A stretch of 64,000 nucleotides of DNA, from positions 40,811,473 through 40,875,472 of the forward strand of contig OX419758.1 in assembly GCA_948567375.1 (NCBI GenBank), in the 5' to 3' direction. Below the pieces are notes generated by a model that saw only the letters and a program-made list of their open reading frames with translations, did not search any database and was not told where the DNA came from. This document shows positions 51,221-60,875 of this stretch, in pieces. Each line of letters begins with the position of its first letter. The first letter of the stretch is position 1. The DNA is from Lunularia cruciata (Eukaryota; Streptophyta; Marchantiopsida; Lunulariales; Lunulariaceae). Both the position numbers and the translations under genes were made by a program.

Positions 51221-52210
51221 ATGCTTGGTATATCACGGAACTTTATGAATTCCCGACAACTGGTAGGGACGTCTTTGCAGAAGTATTCAGATTCAAGAAG
51301 TTTTCTTTTCCAGGGTACCTCTCGAGGGCCGCCGTCCATTCAATGAAAAATGTTATTAAGTTCTTCTGGATAGTGTACTCCGCATTCTTCGCAACGGGAC
51401 CGCCCTGTCCAATCTTATAAGACTTGTTGGGTGCCCATAAGAGTCTGTCTTAAGTATCCTGGAGATTAATCGAATACGTTTTTTGCAAATGATAAATTAG
51501 ATTTTTACTGGAAATGATCTGGTTAGATCTCTATCAAAATCAAGTTTATAACATTTCATCATTTACCTAGTTCATCATGTTCTTATTAATCTCGTAAATA
51601 GTATTTTTTATGGCTTTTTATGAACTAACATTATCAAATCCCTTTTTTTTTTTCACTTGCATTTCAGTGGGTATTCACACTTGAGCACTAGTTGGATACA
51701 CATATCATACACATATCATGAAATTTTTTCGTATGCATTTAATGAGTTCTGAATCCCCCGAGTAAACTTCAGACTTTGAGCACGAATGTTTATTATTATT
51801 ATTATTAAGAACTCAGTTCGGTATCGTTCACTGTGTGATGAGTCAATTGAGCATCAGAGAATCACTGTAGTGCATGCTTTTAGAGGAAACGCGGGAGGAG
51901 GGGAGACACTGTGAACTGCATACCACAGGAAAGAACAGGTAAGGAGAACATCGATAAGGCCGACGAGCCGACGAGGCAAGAAAGAGGAAACCCCAAGAGA
52001 CCACGGACATTGGAGCCTGCAAGATGATAGAGAGGTAATTTTGCATATGAAATGTGAGTCACGTATGTCCGAAGGTCCACAGAAACCTTTGTCTTCGGGC
52101 CGCGAACCACGAACTCCTGGTTTCTGCTATTCTATGGAACGCCACCCTTGTTCCATAACAGAAAAAGGAAGTCTTAATGCATCGCAAGTACAACTTTGGA
52201 GCCTAACACG
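51221..52210. other. Intergenic stretch
   Basis: No gene recognised. A short TTA microsatellite is at 51789-51806, and ACACATATCAT is repeated at about 51699-51719. Confidence 0.4.
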
Positions 52211-52240
52211 TCCTTCTTATTATCCTACGCGGTCGCCTTT
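52211..52240 (+). mobile_element. Remnant LINE 3' terminus (tail copy 4)
   Basis: TCCTTCTTATTATCCTACG followed by CGGTCGCC is the last 27 bases of the family tail; the hairpin is not preserved to its left. It sits just upstream of the next insertion. Confidence 0.7.
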
Positions 52241-52274
52241 TACTGCTTTATTAGACTCCCTAAAAGCTACAGAA

Positions 52275-52404
52275 TTCCTAAATTTCTCATATAGACTCTA
52301 TTGGGGCATAGCCCCATGTTACTTTTTTTTCTTTTCTCTACCTTGTACGGCTTGATGGGGGTCTTCCCATCTTTCATTTTTCCTACGCGGTCGCCTTTTT
52401 TCAG
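52275..52404 (+). mobile_element. Recent 130-bp 5'-truncated LINE insertion with 11-bp target-site duplication (tail copy 5)
   Basis: The insert contains TAGACTCTATTGGGGC, ACCTTGTACGGCTTGATG, the full hairpin GATGGGGGTCTTCCCATC and TCCTACGCGGTCGCC, then TTTTTTCAG. It is bounded by AAGCTACAGAA at 52264-52274 and 52405-52415. The insert matches the end of the larger family A member at 43.06 kb, so it is a truncated reverse transcript of that family. Confidence 0.85.
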
Positions 52405-52415
52405 AAGCTACAGAA

Positions 52416-53200
52416 GATAGACAGACACTTAGTGTTTAGAACCATCTCAAGTTAGGGTGTTTTCCTCTAGTGTGCGTTCGCACTCTGTTTCTGTTTAGCT
52501 GTTTTCGCCACTTGGAATGGATGTGCCTCGCGCTTTTTTTTTTTTCCTTTTCGTATTTGTTTGTGCCTTGTATTCCTTTCCCTGTTCTTTCGCTTAAAAA
52601 ATGTATATATTTCGCGATACATATTTCTTGATGGCATGGGCCAGGTTCAATGATACTGGCTATACATGTCTACGGTTATCGTAACCAATCTTGTCGACCA
52701 CCAGTGATGGTATTTCAAAATAATTATAATAATTAACTAATTAATTTCCGTGGACAATAGAATATTTTAATTGCAGATTTGAAGGAATTGCCAGGGTGTG
52801 AGATCATCATTATATAAATTACACGAACATCCTCTAGAGACCTCGTAAAATTTTACGGTGTATGCTATAGAGCCCTTTCTAGACCACGCGTACGGGCATC
52901 AAATACCACCACAAAATTTTCCAAAAATCAAAAGAAAATAATAAAATATCATGAAATTTTATAAATTTCCTTGATACACATCCCATGATATTTTACAGAA
53001 TCATTCATACAATATTCTTATATACTAAATCACTACGATAATAGAAACACCTCTTATATCTCCATAAAGACATCGCTCACGAACCAGTATTACCGGAAGG
53101 ATCGTGGCAACAATACAGTAGCTGTCATACTATATGACCCTATTGTTACCAAAAGGTCACAACATCAAACATCAAAGTAACATCGTCAAGAAAAAGAAGA
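52416..53200. other. Intergenic stretch
   Basis: No gene recognised; locally AT-rich at about 52.7-53.0 kb. Confidence 0.4.
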
Positions 53201-53202
53201 AA

Positions 53203-53265
53203 AGGCGACCGAATAGAAAACACGAAGGATGGGAAGACCCCCGTCAAGCCCGTACAAGGGGGACA
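53203..53265 (-). mobile_element. LINE 3' tail (tail copy 6)
   Basis: GGCGACCGAATAG followed by GATGGGAAGACCCCCGTC (stem kept with one G-T type change), then AAGCCCGTACAAGGG. Minus orientation, truncated after about 60 bases. Confidence 0.8.
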
Positions 53266-53544
53266 AATATTTTTTTATTTGAGGCTAAACCCAATTTAAG
53301 AAGAACTTTGGATTCTTTGAACTTGTACAAAAGCATCAAAGCCCGCAAACTATTTGGACGTAAACAGGTATTCGCCTTCATTCCAAGTCATGAATAGCCC
53401 ACCTTATAGACGAGTTGTCTCTTGCCTCCTTATAAATAGGAATTGGTTGAGAATCAGGTGTTCATGCTACTGTACATTTGAGTTTGTTCAATTGGAGGAA
53501 CGAAGAGAAAGGACTGTAGATTACGGCAGACGAAAATAACTTGC

Positions 53545-53733
53545 TTATCTACTTATTCATTTTTCTCATCTCTATTACAAAATGGAGATGAGAGACACTC
53601 AACCGGTTCCAATTCTTTTTGGAGTACGATGAACACACCTTTTTCCCAACCAGTTTCCACTCGGAAGCCGTTCCCAATCTATCTCTAGCATCTCCATGAA
53701 TAAGCGGAGGTGGGAGAGATGAATAAGTAGTTA
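53545..53733. mobile_element. MITE-like element with terminal inverted repeats
   Basis: CTACTTATTCAT at 53549-53560 faces ATGAATAAGTAG at 53719-53730. Outside them TTA occurs at 53545-53547 and 53731-53733, a possible 3-bp target duplication as made by PIF/Harbinger elements. Inside is a further small hairpin, CTCATCTC...GAGATGAG. The element is about 180 bp and has no coding capacity. The family is tentative. Confidence 0.5.
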
Positions 53734-54439
53734 ATTATTCTCATCAAGCGTTCGTTCCTCCAAATCTGAAAGAACAGTTCTGGGGATCATATAATTTGAG
53801 TCATGTCGTGTATGTCAGACCTTCTTCTTCGTTAGAAAATGTACGGTGAGACGTGCTTGAGAGTCTATCGACGATTTCACCCTCACGCCGCCACCATGAG
53901 GAATCATTTCGTGATTTATTACGATCAGTTACGGTCTTGTGTAGTCAAGTCCTTGATGCCCAATGTTGTCTTCAAGCTCTATAATTTGTTCATGCAACTT
54001 TGGAAACAGTTGTGCAATATCAACGAGCATTGAAGCATAAAAGCTCTAGCAGGGTGGAGCAGCGAGATTGGCACCTTGGTATTTTTTTAACCCCATATCT
54101 GCTAACAGATGATTCCGAGCAAACAAGTTTTGTCTACATTATCAATCTCCCCCTAAATGCTATACTCGGTCTTCTCCCCCTCTCTTTGCTTTCTGCTGCA
54201 GGAATGCCTTTGAATTGATGCACCAAGGTGTTGCTCATTTGTTTAGTGCATCTCGTCTCTTTCTTCTATTAGAGGTATCATATGAACACCCCATAGTCTA
54301 GGGGTGTTTTCTTCCATCTAGTTTTATGCAACATTTGTTTATAGTTTTGCCACTCCTTTTTATAGTTCTTGTCTCCTAATATGCAATAGTCATGCCAAGT
54401 GGCTGTGAGACAATTATTGCATACATTAGAGCTTCCTTA
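53734..54439. other. Intergenic stretch
   Basis: Short open frames at 53.84-54.22 kb have no recognisable domain. Confidence 0.4.
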
Positions 54440-56450
54440 GACCTCCTGCCTAATTGGTTTATCATCCAAGTTGATGTCTTGAATAGCTTCAATACCATTT
54501 CTCCTCCAAAAATTTTTTGAGCTCTTAGTTTGGTAGGGGATTAAATTCCCTCTTTGATTCCTTTTATCCCTACTTTCTGTGGTCTTGAGAGAACGTTGTT
54601 ATACATCCACCGTACTATCATAAGAGTCCACTCAATTAGCATCTATGGAGAGGATGGATTACCCGCAAGGGAGATCTTTTGGGAGAACCATTATTTACCA
54701 TAGCTCACTACAAAACTTTGCGTGTTACAGCCGCCCTTTCTCACATGTCTTTTTCCATCCCTATCAAATGATATCCACATCTTGGCCCTCTTGGAAGATG
54801 TACTCCATGTAGTGCAAGCTTTCACACTTACTCTTGAGACCTTGGGTTTAAGAGTTCAAACTCATAAATGCAAGGTCTTGGGTCCACATACAATCCTCAC
54901 CGCCTCTAACCTCTCATTTGGATTCCAGTGTCCAATAAGAGGTTTGAGGCTATTGGACTTCCCTCTCGGTGATGAGGACTTTTGTAGCACATTTATCTTA
55001 GATTCATGCTATTGCTCATGCTCATTTACTCCTTCAATTAGAGAACACACAAGTAGCCTACTCCTTTGTTTTGAAATGTTATGTCTCAAGAGCTTCCTAT
55101 TTGGAACATCCATATCCTCCTACATTGGTACTCTTACCACATCTATGGTCCTTCAATAGTACCATGCACCATACATTCTCCACACTCTTAGGACCTTGTT
55201 TGCTCCTACAATTCTTAGATGATTGGTGGCAATGTGGATAGCTCTTTCTATAGCCATGGGAGGATATGGTATCACATCACATGAGATTATTGCACCAACA
55301 ACTTACCTAGGAGCATGTGCACTAGTGACTCCTCTTTTGGCAAATAGATTCTTATATGAGGATCATTAATTTTTATTGCCACATACCATGGCAATTGATT
55401 CAAGTACCCATGCTTTATAAACATCTCTTTGATTGGTTTGTGATTTATTGCCAAGACCTGCACATACAATACTCCCTCTCTTTGTAAACATTATATTCTT
55501 AGACTATATGTAGATTCAGGTGGAGCTCAATGAGCATATGCACACTCACACCTTTTCTAGCATCCTCATTGATGCACCTTTACTTTATAGAACTATGATC
55601 CTCTCTTGTGATAGGAAGGGTGCCGGAGATTCGCTTCATGTTTCCCCTTTGATTGAGTACTTTTGGTTCATGTTGGAATAGTTCACCATGCCGCTTTAAC
55701 TTTGGCTGGGTCTACCACATCCAACACTCTTGGGCTTACCGGATTGGTGGTTGTGCATTTGACTTTGAGAGCATCCACATCTTATGATGTACCATACAAG
55801 GAGAGTCTTCTAGAGTTCACAACGCCATTAGAGATGCGGTGATCCAGATCCTACAATCTACTCGCTCATAGGTTCAAAGTGAGGGATGGATGGTCCTACC
55901 AAGCTGAACTTATTGGAGCATGTATGTTGTCAGATGTATGTTGTCACTTACAGGGATGGCTAATGTATGTTGTATGATGTGGTGGTGACACCCACTTTGA
56001 TCCGAGTCCTTGGCACGAGCAAACATCCAAGCAAGAACAGCAGTGATCATTGCCACCCATGGGCAAGAATACCACTATGCCTCATGGCTTCTATCCAAAA
56101 CCTTAGTCCCTCTAGCAATGGAACTTTTTGGCCACTTTCATAATCAGTTTGATGATCTGCTTAGAGAGGCAGCATGAGACTCAATACATAGAAGAGGCAC
56201 CTTGGCTTTTTTAGCCACCATGCTTACCTCTCCTTTTTTGCAGAGGGTCTCCGTCCCGTCACTCACAGAGATCACATGGTCCAAACTTTCATCAAGGAGC
56301 ATACACAGTGGGCCCTCCCGTACTCCAAACTCTGGACGGTCTTCCCCTCACATTTGCCAGACATATCTTGGGGAGGATCGTTATCACACCTTGTAGCTAC
56401 AAGTTCCTATATATTTCATTAACATCTTTCTACTATAGCTTACTCTACAT
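54440..56450 (+). mobile_element. LINE with RT and RLE-like C-terminus, family B, about 2 kb
   Basis: Near 54.66-54.72 kb a degraded TRKGDLLGEPLFTIAHYKTL corresponds to RT motif B (QGDPLG). NDIHILALLEDVLHVVQAF follows at about 54765, in the place of the YxDD motif C, whose first D is lost. Then come LETLGLRVQTHKCKVLG and GFQCPIRGLRLLDFPLGDED. LGPCLLLQFLDDWWQCG lies near 55185-55240, then an HNAIRDAVIQ box near 55825 (compare HDAIRDIVYA in family A). VPLAMELFGHFHNQFDDLL lies near 56110-56165. Frame changes and stops are frequent. The 3' tail with the GATGGG hairpin was not found at its right end, so the element is truncated or the tail is too decayed. Confidence 0.7.
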
Positions 56451-57570
56451 ACGGCTTTGTTCCTTGTGGAAACCGGATATAGGCTTTTGTTTATTGTTTT
56501 ATAGGTCTTTGCATATTTCCACATTTTCATAGAGTCTTGAACTCTTCCTCTTTAATTGCACTTTTGTACGACTTTATCCCTTTTATCCTTTCCGTGCGAG
56601 GTATATTATTGGGACTGTTGGACATTTCTCGTCAGAGGGGTTTGATGCTTAGACGACGCGACGCCTTTTGCTACATGGGATATTCCCCGTTTCACTCATC
56701 ATAGATTTCAGAAAATGTACGGCTAGATGTTTCAAACTAAAATTGACTCGTTCTTTGTTCGACGCCAGCTCAGCTCAAGATTGGACAGATAGTAACCGAA
56801 GTACGAGAGTTTGTATCAAACCCCGGTTTTGGTTAACTCGGAACCAGGAAACCCTCGCAGTCCTTAAAAAGTCAAACCATGGTATTATAATTCGGAGGAT
56901 CTCAAAGTTCTTAACTGTTCAAACCTACATTGCGTTCTATTTATTGCCAAATGACCAATTCTGTAGTCCATGAATTTTCAGTGAGCGTCAGTTGACAACA
57001 ATTCATCTGTTTAGAAACAGGCTCTAGCACGCTTTGATTCCTCTATGCTTTTCTTCATAATGCGTCGTTCATATATAATATGTCAGGTTTACCATGCATG
57101 CCAACCAATTTGGACTACGGAGGTTGTCACAAACAGTAGAAAGAAAATAATGCGGAAATTGACCTATTTATCACCCTGGATCCGAGTACAACCTATCCCA
57201 TCCCTAGTTCGTACAATTCCCACAATATCTACCACAAAATAAGCACAATCAAGAACCAAGAACTTGCATTTTGGCCACAGAGGGTGAAGGTTAGTTTTTC
57301 TAGAACGACGGGGTGAGGGAGGTTCTTCGCCATTTGATGGTTGCGTACATTCTAGAAAAGGTTTTTCAATCTTCCTTATCGAAACCCAACGCCGGAATCT
57401 TCTACGTTGTCTATCAAGTTTTTAAATAGAATCTGTTTAGTCTCTTACACTATCACTTCGACTCTCGACTTACATCAACCTAAGTAGTCACATTACACTA
57501 TTCCTTCGACTCTAGACTCGCATCATCCAAAGAGTGATCAGGTAATGTAGGTGGAGTAGGACACATTTCT
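56451..57570. other. Intergenic region
   Basis: One open frame of 101 codons at 56668-56973 (plus strand) has ordinary composition but no recognisable domain. Nothing else supported. Confidence 0.4.
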
Positions 57571-57574
57571 TATT

Positions 57575-57705
57575 TCTTATTCCGATGTTATTGGAGCAAA
57601 ACTCCAATAGCATCGGAATGGGAAACTCCATTGGAGTCTTTGCATGGACTTGATGCTTGATGGGGTTGTCCCATCTTCTTGATCCTCTGTGATGTCTGTC
57701 GGTTT
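57575..57705 (+). mobile_element. Diverged LINE 3' end with two hairpins (tail copy 7)
   Basis: An 18-bp stem, ATTCCGATGTTATTGGAG against CTCCAATAGCATCGGAAT, lies at 57579-57619 with loop CAAAA. About 45 bases later comes GATGGGGTTGTCCCATC, the tail hairpin with its stem kept and loop changed, then a diverged terminus. The upstream stem is shared with the copy at 59.9-60.26 kb. Confidence 0.6.
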
Positions 57706-57969
57706 CTCCCATTCATATCCCAAACACCAGTGTTGGAGTTTGCTTCACAATACTGAAACCTAGTGCGGGGAAAGAGACGAGAAAAGGAAATGGATGGAAG
57801 AGAACGTTCCTCATCAGGTCTTTCGTCCTATTTGGTGGAATTTCATACTCTCCTCGGTCTAGATATTAGAGTGCGTTTGAGCGCTTCAAGTTAACACGAG
57901 TCCCAGCCAGTAGCTCTGTGCGCGTTAGAAACTTTCGGAGGAATTGACAACCCAAACTTCCACATTTAC

Positions 57970-58084
57970 CAGTACACATTGGGCCTTAACCCCATTTTAC
58001 ATCTATTACCTCTTGTATTTTATCCTTGTACGACTTGATGGGGGTCTTCCCATCCTACTTGTTATCCTACACGGTCGCCTTTCG
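57970..58084 (+). mobile_element. LINE 3' tail (tail copy 8)
   Basis: GGGCCTTAACCCCATTTTAC, ACCTCTTGTATTTTATCC, TTGTACGACTTGATG, the hairpin GATGGGGGTCTTCCCATC and TCCTACACGGTCGCC. This is one of the best-preserved tails. Confidence 0.85.
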
Positions 58085-59880
58085 GCCCACTATTGGAAAC
58101 GTGTATCAACGACTTTGATGATATATAGAAACGAAACATAATATCTGTTTATTATAATGATGACATCTCTACGACTCAAGGAGAGTAGGCTTGGACAACA
58201 TACGTCAACCTATAGATGCAGCTTTGGATTTGAAGAACTCGACACAATAAAGTTTGTGCCTTCTCTTGTGTCGCATGTGTCTCCCTAAGAATGACGAGAA
58301 GCAATGTACTTGTGATTACCAATGACCCAGCATCTCCCGCTGTTTTAGATCCCGCAAGTACCCACGTTGCAGGTTAAGAAAGTGTTGAAATGATGGGAGA
58401 TCTTCCAGTTCCTCTAGTTGCATCGACTACAGCTCTCATTGCTCGCCGCGAATCTCAAAGTAACACAAAAAGGGAGCTGGCTTTCAACATCATCACGCCC
58501 GGCGTGCCAGGAGTACGACCATACATGATAAACACTACTTGAGGCATGATACACACGAAGGACATCCCTCTCACTACATTTTCCTGAGCTAATTGACTGT
58601 ATTTTTCCCCATTTTTGTTCATATTTACCATAACTCGATGGGATTTGAACTTCTTGCAGTTGTCTCTAATCATTGCTGAAATTGAGCTTCTTGAGGCTTT
58701 TCAGTAAGTTTTGGCTTCTTGCAGTTGCCTCTAGTGTAGACCAACAAGTCTTTTATGGTTTACAGTCATACATGACAAAAGATCACGCAGAATTCAGATT
58801 CCCCACAAATATCACCGTCCGATCTGTTCTTCTTTTCTTCACATTCTGCCTCATTCTTTTCTTTTTCTCTTTCTTTCTCTCTATTCTTTTGTTTTTTTTC
58901 TTCTGTGTTCTTTGTGGTCGCCTTCTTCTCTTTTCTTTTTCTCGGAGTATACTATTTGGCTCGTATCCACATCGCAAGGCCCTCCTCTTTCCTTTGAGGA
59001 TTAGGCAGAAGACGTCACCTTCATCTGAAACCAGCAGTACAACACCGTAGTTTTCGTTCTGATTAAATTCTCGGCATCACTTATGACGGTGTGAATTAGA
59101 ATTGACAGACAAAGTCAATTGAAGACCGAGGTGCTAATGAAAAGCGGCCGAGTGAGGATAACTGGAGGGTACGGGCTCGTTAAGACAAGCAGGAACATCA
59201 GAAGAGCACACGTTCACCACACTTGAGACTACAGAATAACAAATAAATATCTCTGCTTACTTTCCCGTGTGGAAATAGTGGTTATTCATAGACATGCATG
59301 GCTGTGTAGAAGATACCGGACGCCTCCTAATTGACGATCAGTGGCGTTCGCATCAGAACTACTGCGCCGTACTTTACATAGTAAATCGTTGCATACCGCG
59401 TAATGATTTCAGGCTAACATGGTCGCCCTCCAACTTATTCCGAGTCAGCATTGGCGGGCGCGTGCCCCGGCACGTAGCAGACAAGGACATATACACAATG
59501 CGGAATTTGAGTCCGCCGATGCTTTTGCTGGAGAGGAGGTGTGTACCTCGTGGCTAACCACTTCACCTGTGAGGTAAAAAACATTTAATCAGTACTAAAT
59601 TGTTTTGATGGTCCGAGTAATTTCCATTAGGGCAACATCGAACTGCAATGGAGAGAAATGAAGAAGATTGGATATTCCGTAAAATGGTAGTATGTTTGTG
59701 AAAAGATAAACATATGGACATTCAGCACAGAACAGCTAAAAAGATCTAGGATTCTTTGAAGCGCGCTGCCACCGCTATCCATGTGTTTTAATTAATTAGG
59801 AGATTATAATAAGTATATGTATAACTCGTTTGTGGGTCCAGCACTAAATATTAATCTCTTCATCAACACTAGAATCGCAA
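58085..59880. other. Intergenic region with a polypyrimidine tract
   Basis: A nearly pure C/T tract lies at about 58826-58944; it creates a hydrophobic pseudo-ORF and should not be read as a membrane protein. An 87-codon frame at 59294-59557 has no recognisable domain. Confidence 0.5.
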
Positions 59881-60260
59881 AATGCGACACGACAGAAGGA
59901 TGTGAAGATGCCATCGAACGGGTATAAAACCTAAGAGGTAAAATAAGGCTAACTAAAAGGTAAAATAAGGCTAGAGAGTATCGGAATGAAAAATCTATTC
60001 TTTATATTCCAGAATATCAGAATGATGCAAGTCAAATGATCTAGAGTATCCAAAGGACGAGTCTAAAATTCAAGAGGTAAAATAGGGCTTAGGGTTCCGA
60101 TGCTCTTTAGCATCGGAATGAGAAATCAATTCTATTGCATATTTCATCTAGAATATCAGAGTAAGTCAAATGATCATTAGTGTATCCAAAGAAGCACTGG
60201 TGTGATTACTCTCTTAGGGCATCCAAAGAAGAATTATTATTGTGACTCCTCTCTTATTAT
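59881..60260 (-). mobile_element. Decayed LINE 3' ends, two partial units in tandem (tail copy 9)
   Basis: At the left edge, GCGACACGACAGAAGGATG and AAGATGCCATCGAACGGG resemble GCGACCGCGTAG...GAAGGATGGGAAGACCCCATC...CGTACAAGGG. AAGAGGTAAAATAAGGCT then begins a unit that recurs as AAGAGGTAAAATAGGGCTT at about 60072. Both units continue with ATCGGAATGA.AAATC, AGAATATCAGA, AAGTCAAATGATC and GTATCCAAAG. TTCCGATGCT...AGCATCGGAA forms a perfect 10-bp stem at 60094-60117. Confidence 0.6.
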
Positions 60261-60733
60261 TGTGATTACAACACATACATGCTCTATGTAAATAGCTCAG
60301 TATTTAATTTAAGCTATAGAATAGCTCTATGTAGAAAATGTACAATTGTTGTCAAAATTAAGCTAGAAAATAAAATAGGCTCGCAAAAGTGATATCTTTA
60401 TCATCTAATATATTAACCTCTCATGCGCTATATGAAAAATATATTATTGTCACATGATAATCTCAAATGTAATCCATATCAAAGCTTCTTCCAATTGAAG
60501 TAACTACTCTTGTGTGCCATCATAAACATTCAATACTTTTAGCATCATGGGTACTAATATTGTGTTATCCGAGAAGCAACATCCATATGGATCTATATTC
60601 CATCTAAGGTACAACCAAACCTAAGTACAAGTCAATGTTAGAGAGAAAATAATTACTACAAAACCAAACGTTATAACGCAATATCAAGCTAGGATCTAAG
60701 ATCTTGTACCCTTTGAAAAGCAAGAGTAAGAGT

Positions 60734-60875
60734 AAACCCCGGTAAAACAAAGAATGGATTGATTACCTAGAAGAGCATGTAGAATCTTTTGTAACTGTAA
60801 AAATGAACCCTAGTAACACAAATAATGGATTGATTAACTAGAAGAAAATGTAGAACCTTTTGTAGCTATTGGTTT
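60734..60875. repeat. Tandem duplication of about 71 bp
   Basis: AAACCCCGGTAAAACAAAG at 60734 and GAACCCTAGTAACACAAAT at about 60805 start two units. Both go on with AATGGATTGATTA.CTAGAAGA and ATGTAGAA.CTTTTGTA.CT. Confidence 0.85.

Noticed and set aside
58912-58930. GTGGTCGCCTTCTT inside the polypyrimidine tract as another LINE 3' terminus
   Set aside because: Only the last nine bases match the tail; no hairpin or CGTACAAGG element lies at the expected distance, so it is probably chance.
58673-59050. 125-codon open frame that looks like a multi-pass membrane protein (FFFSFFLSILLFFFF)
   Set aside because: It is a translation of a polypyrimidine tract; the hydrophobic runs are TTT/TTC/CTT codons without any conserved motif.
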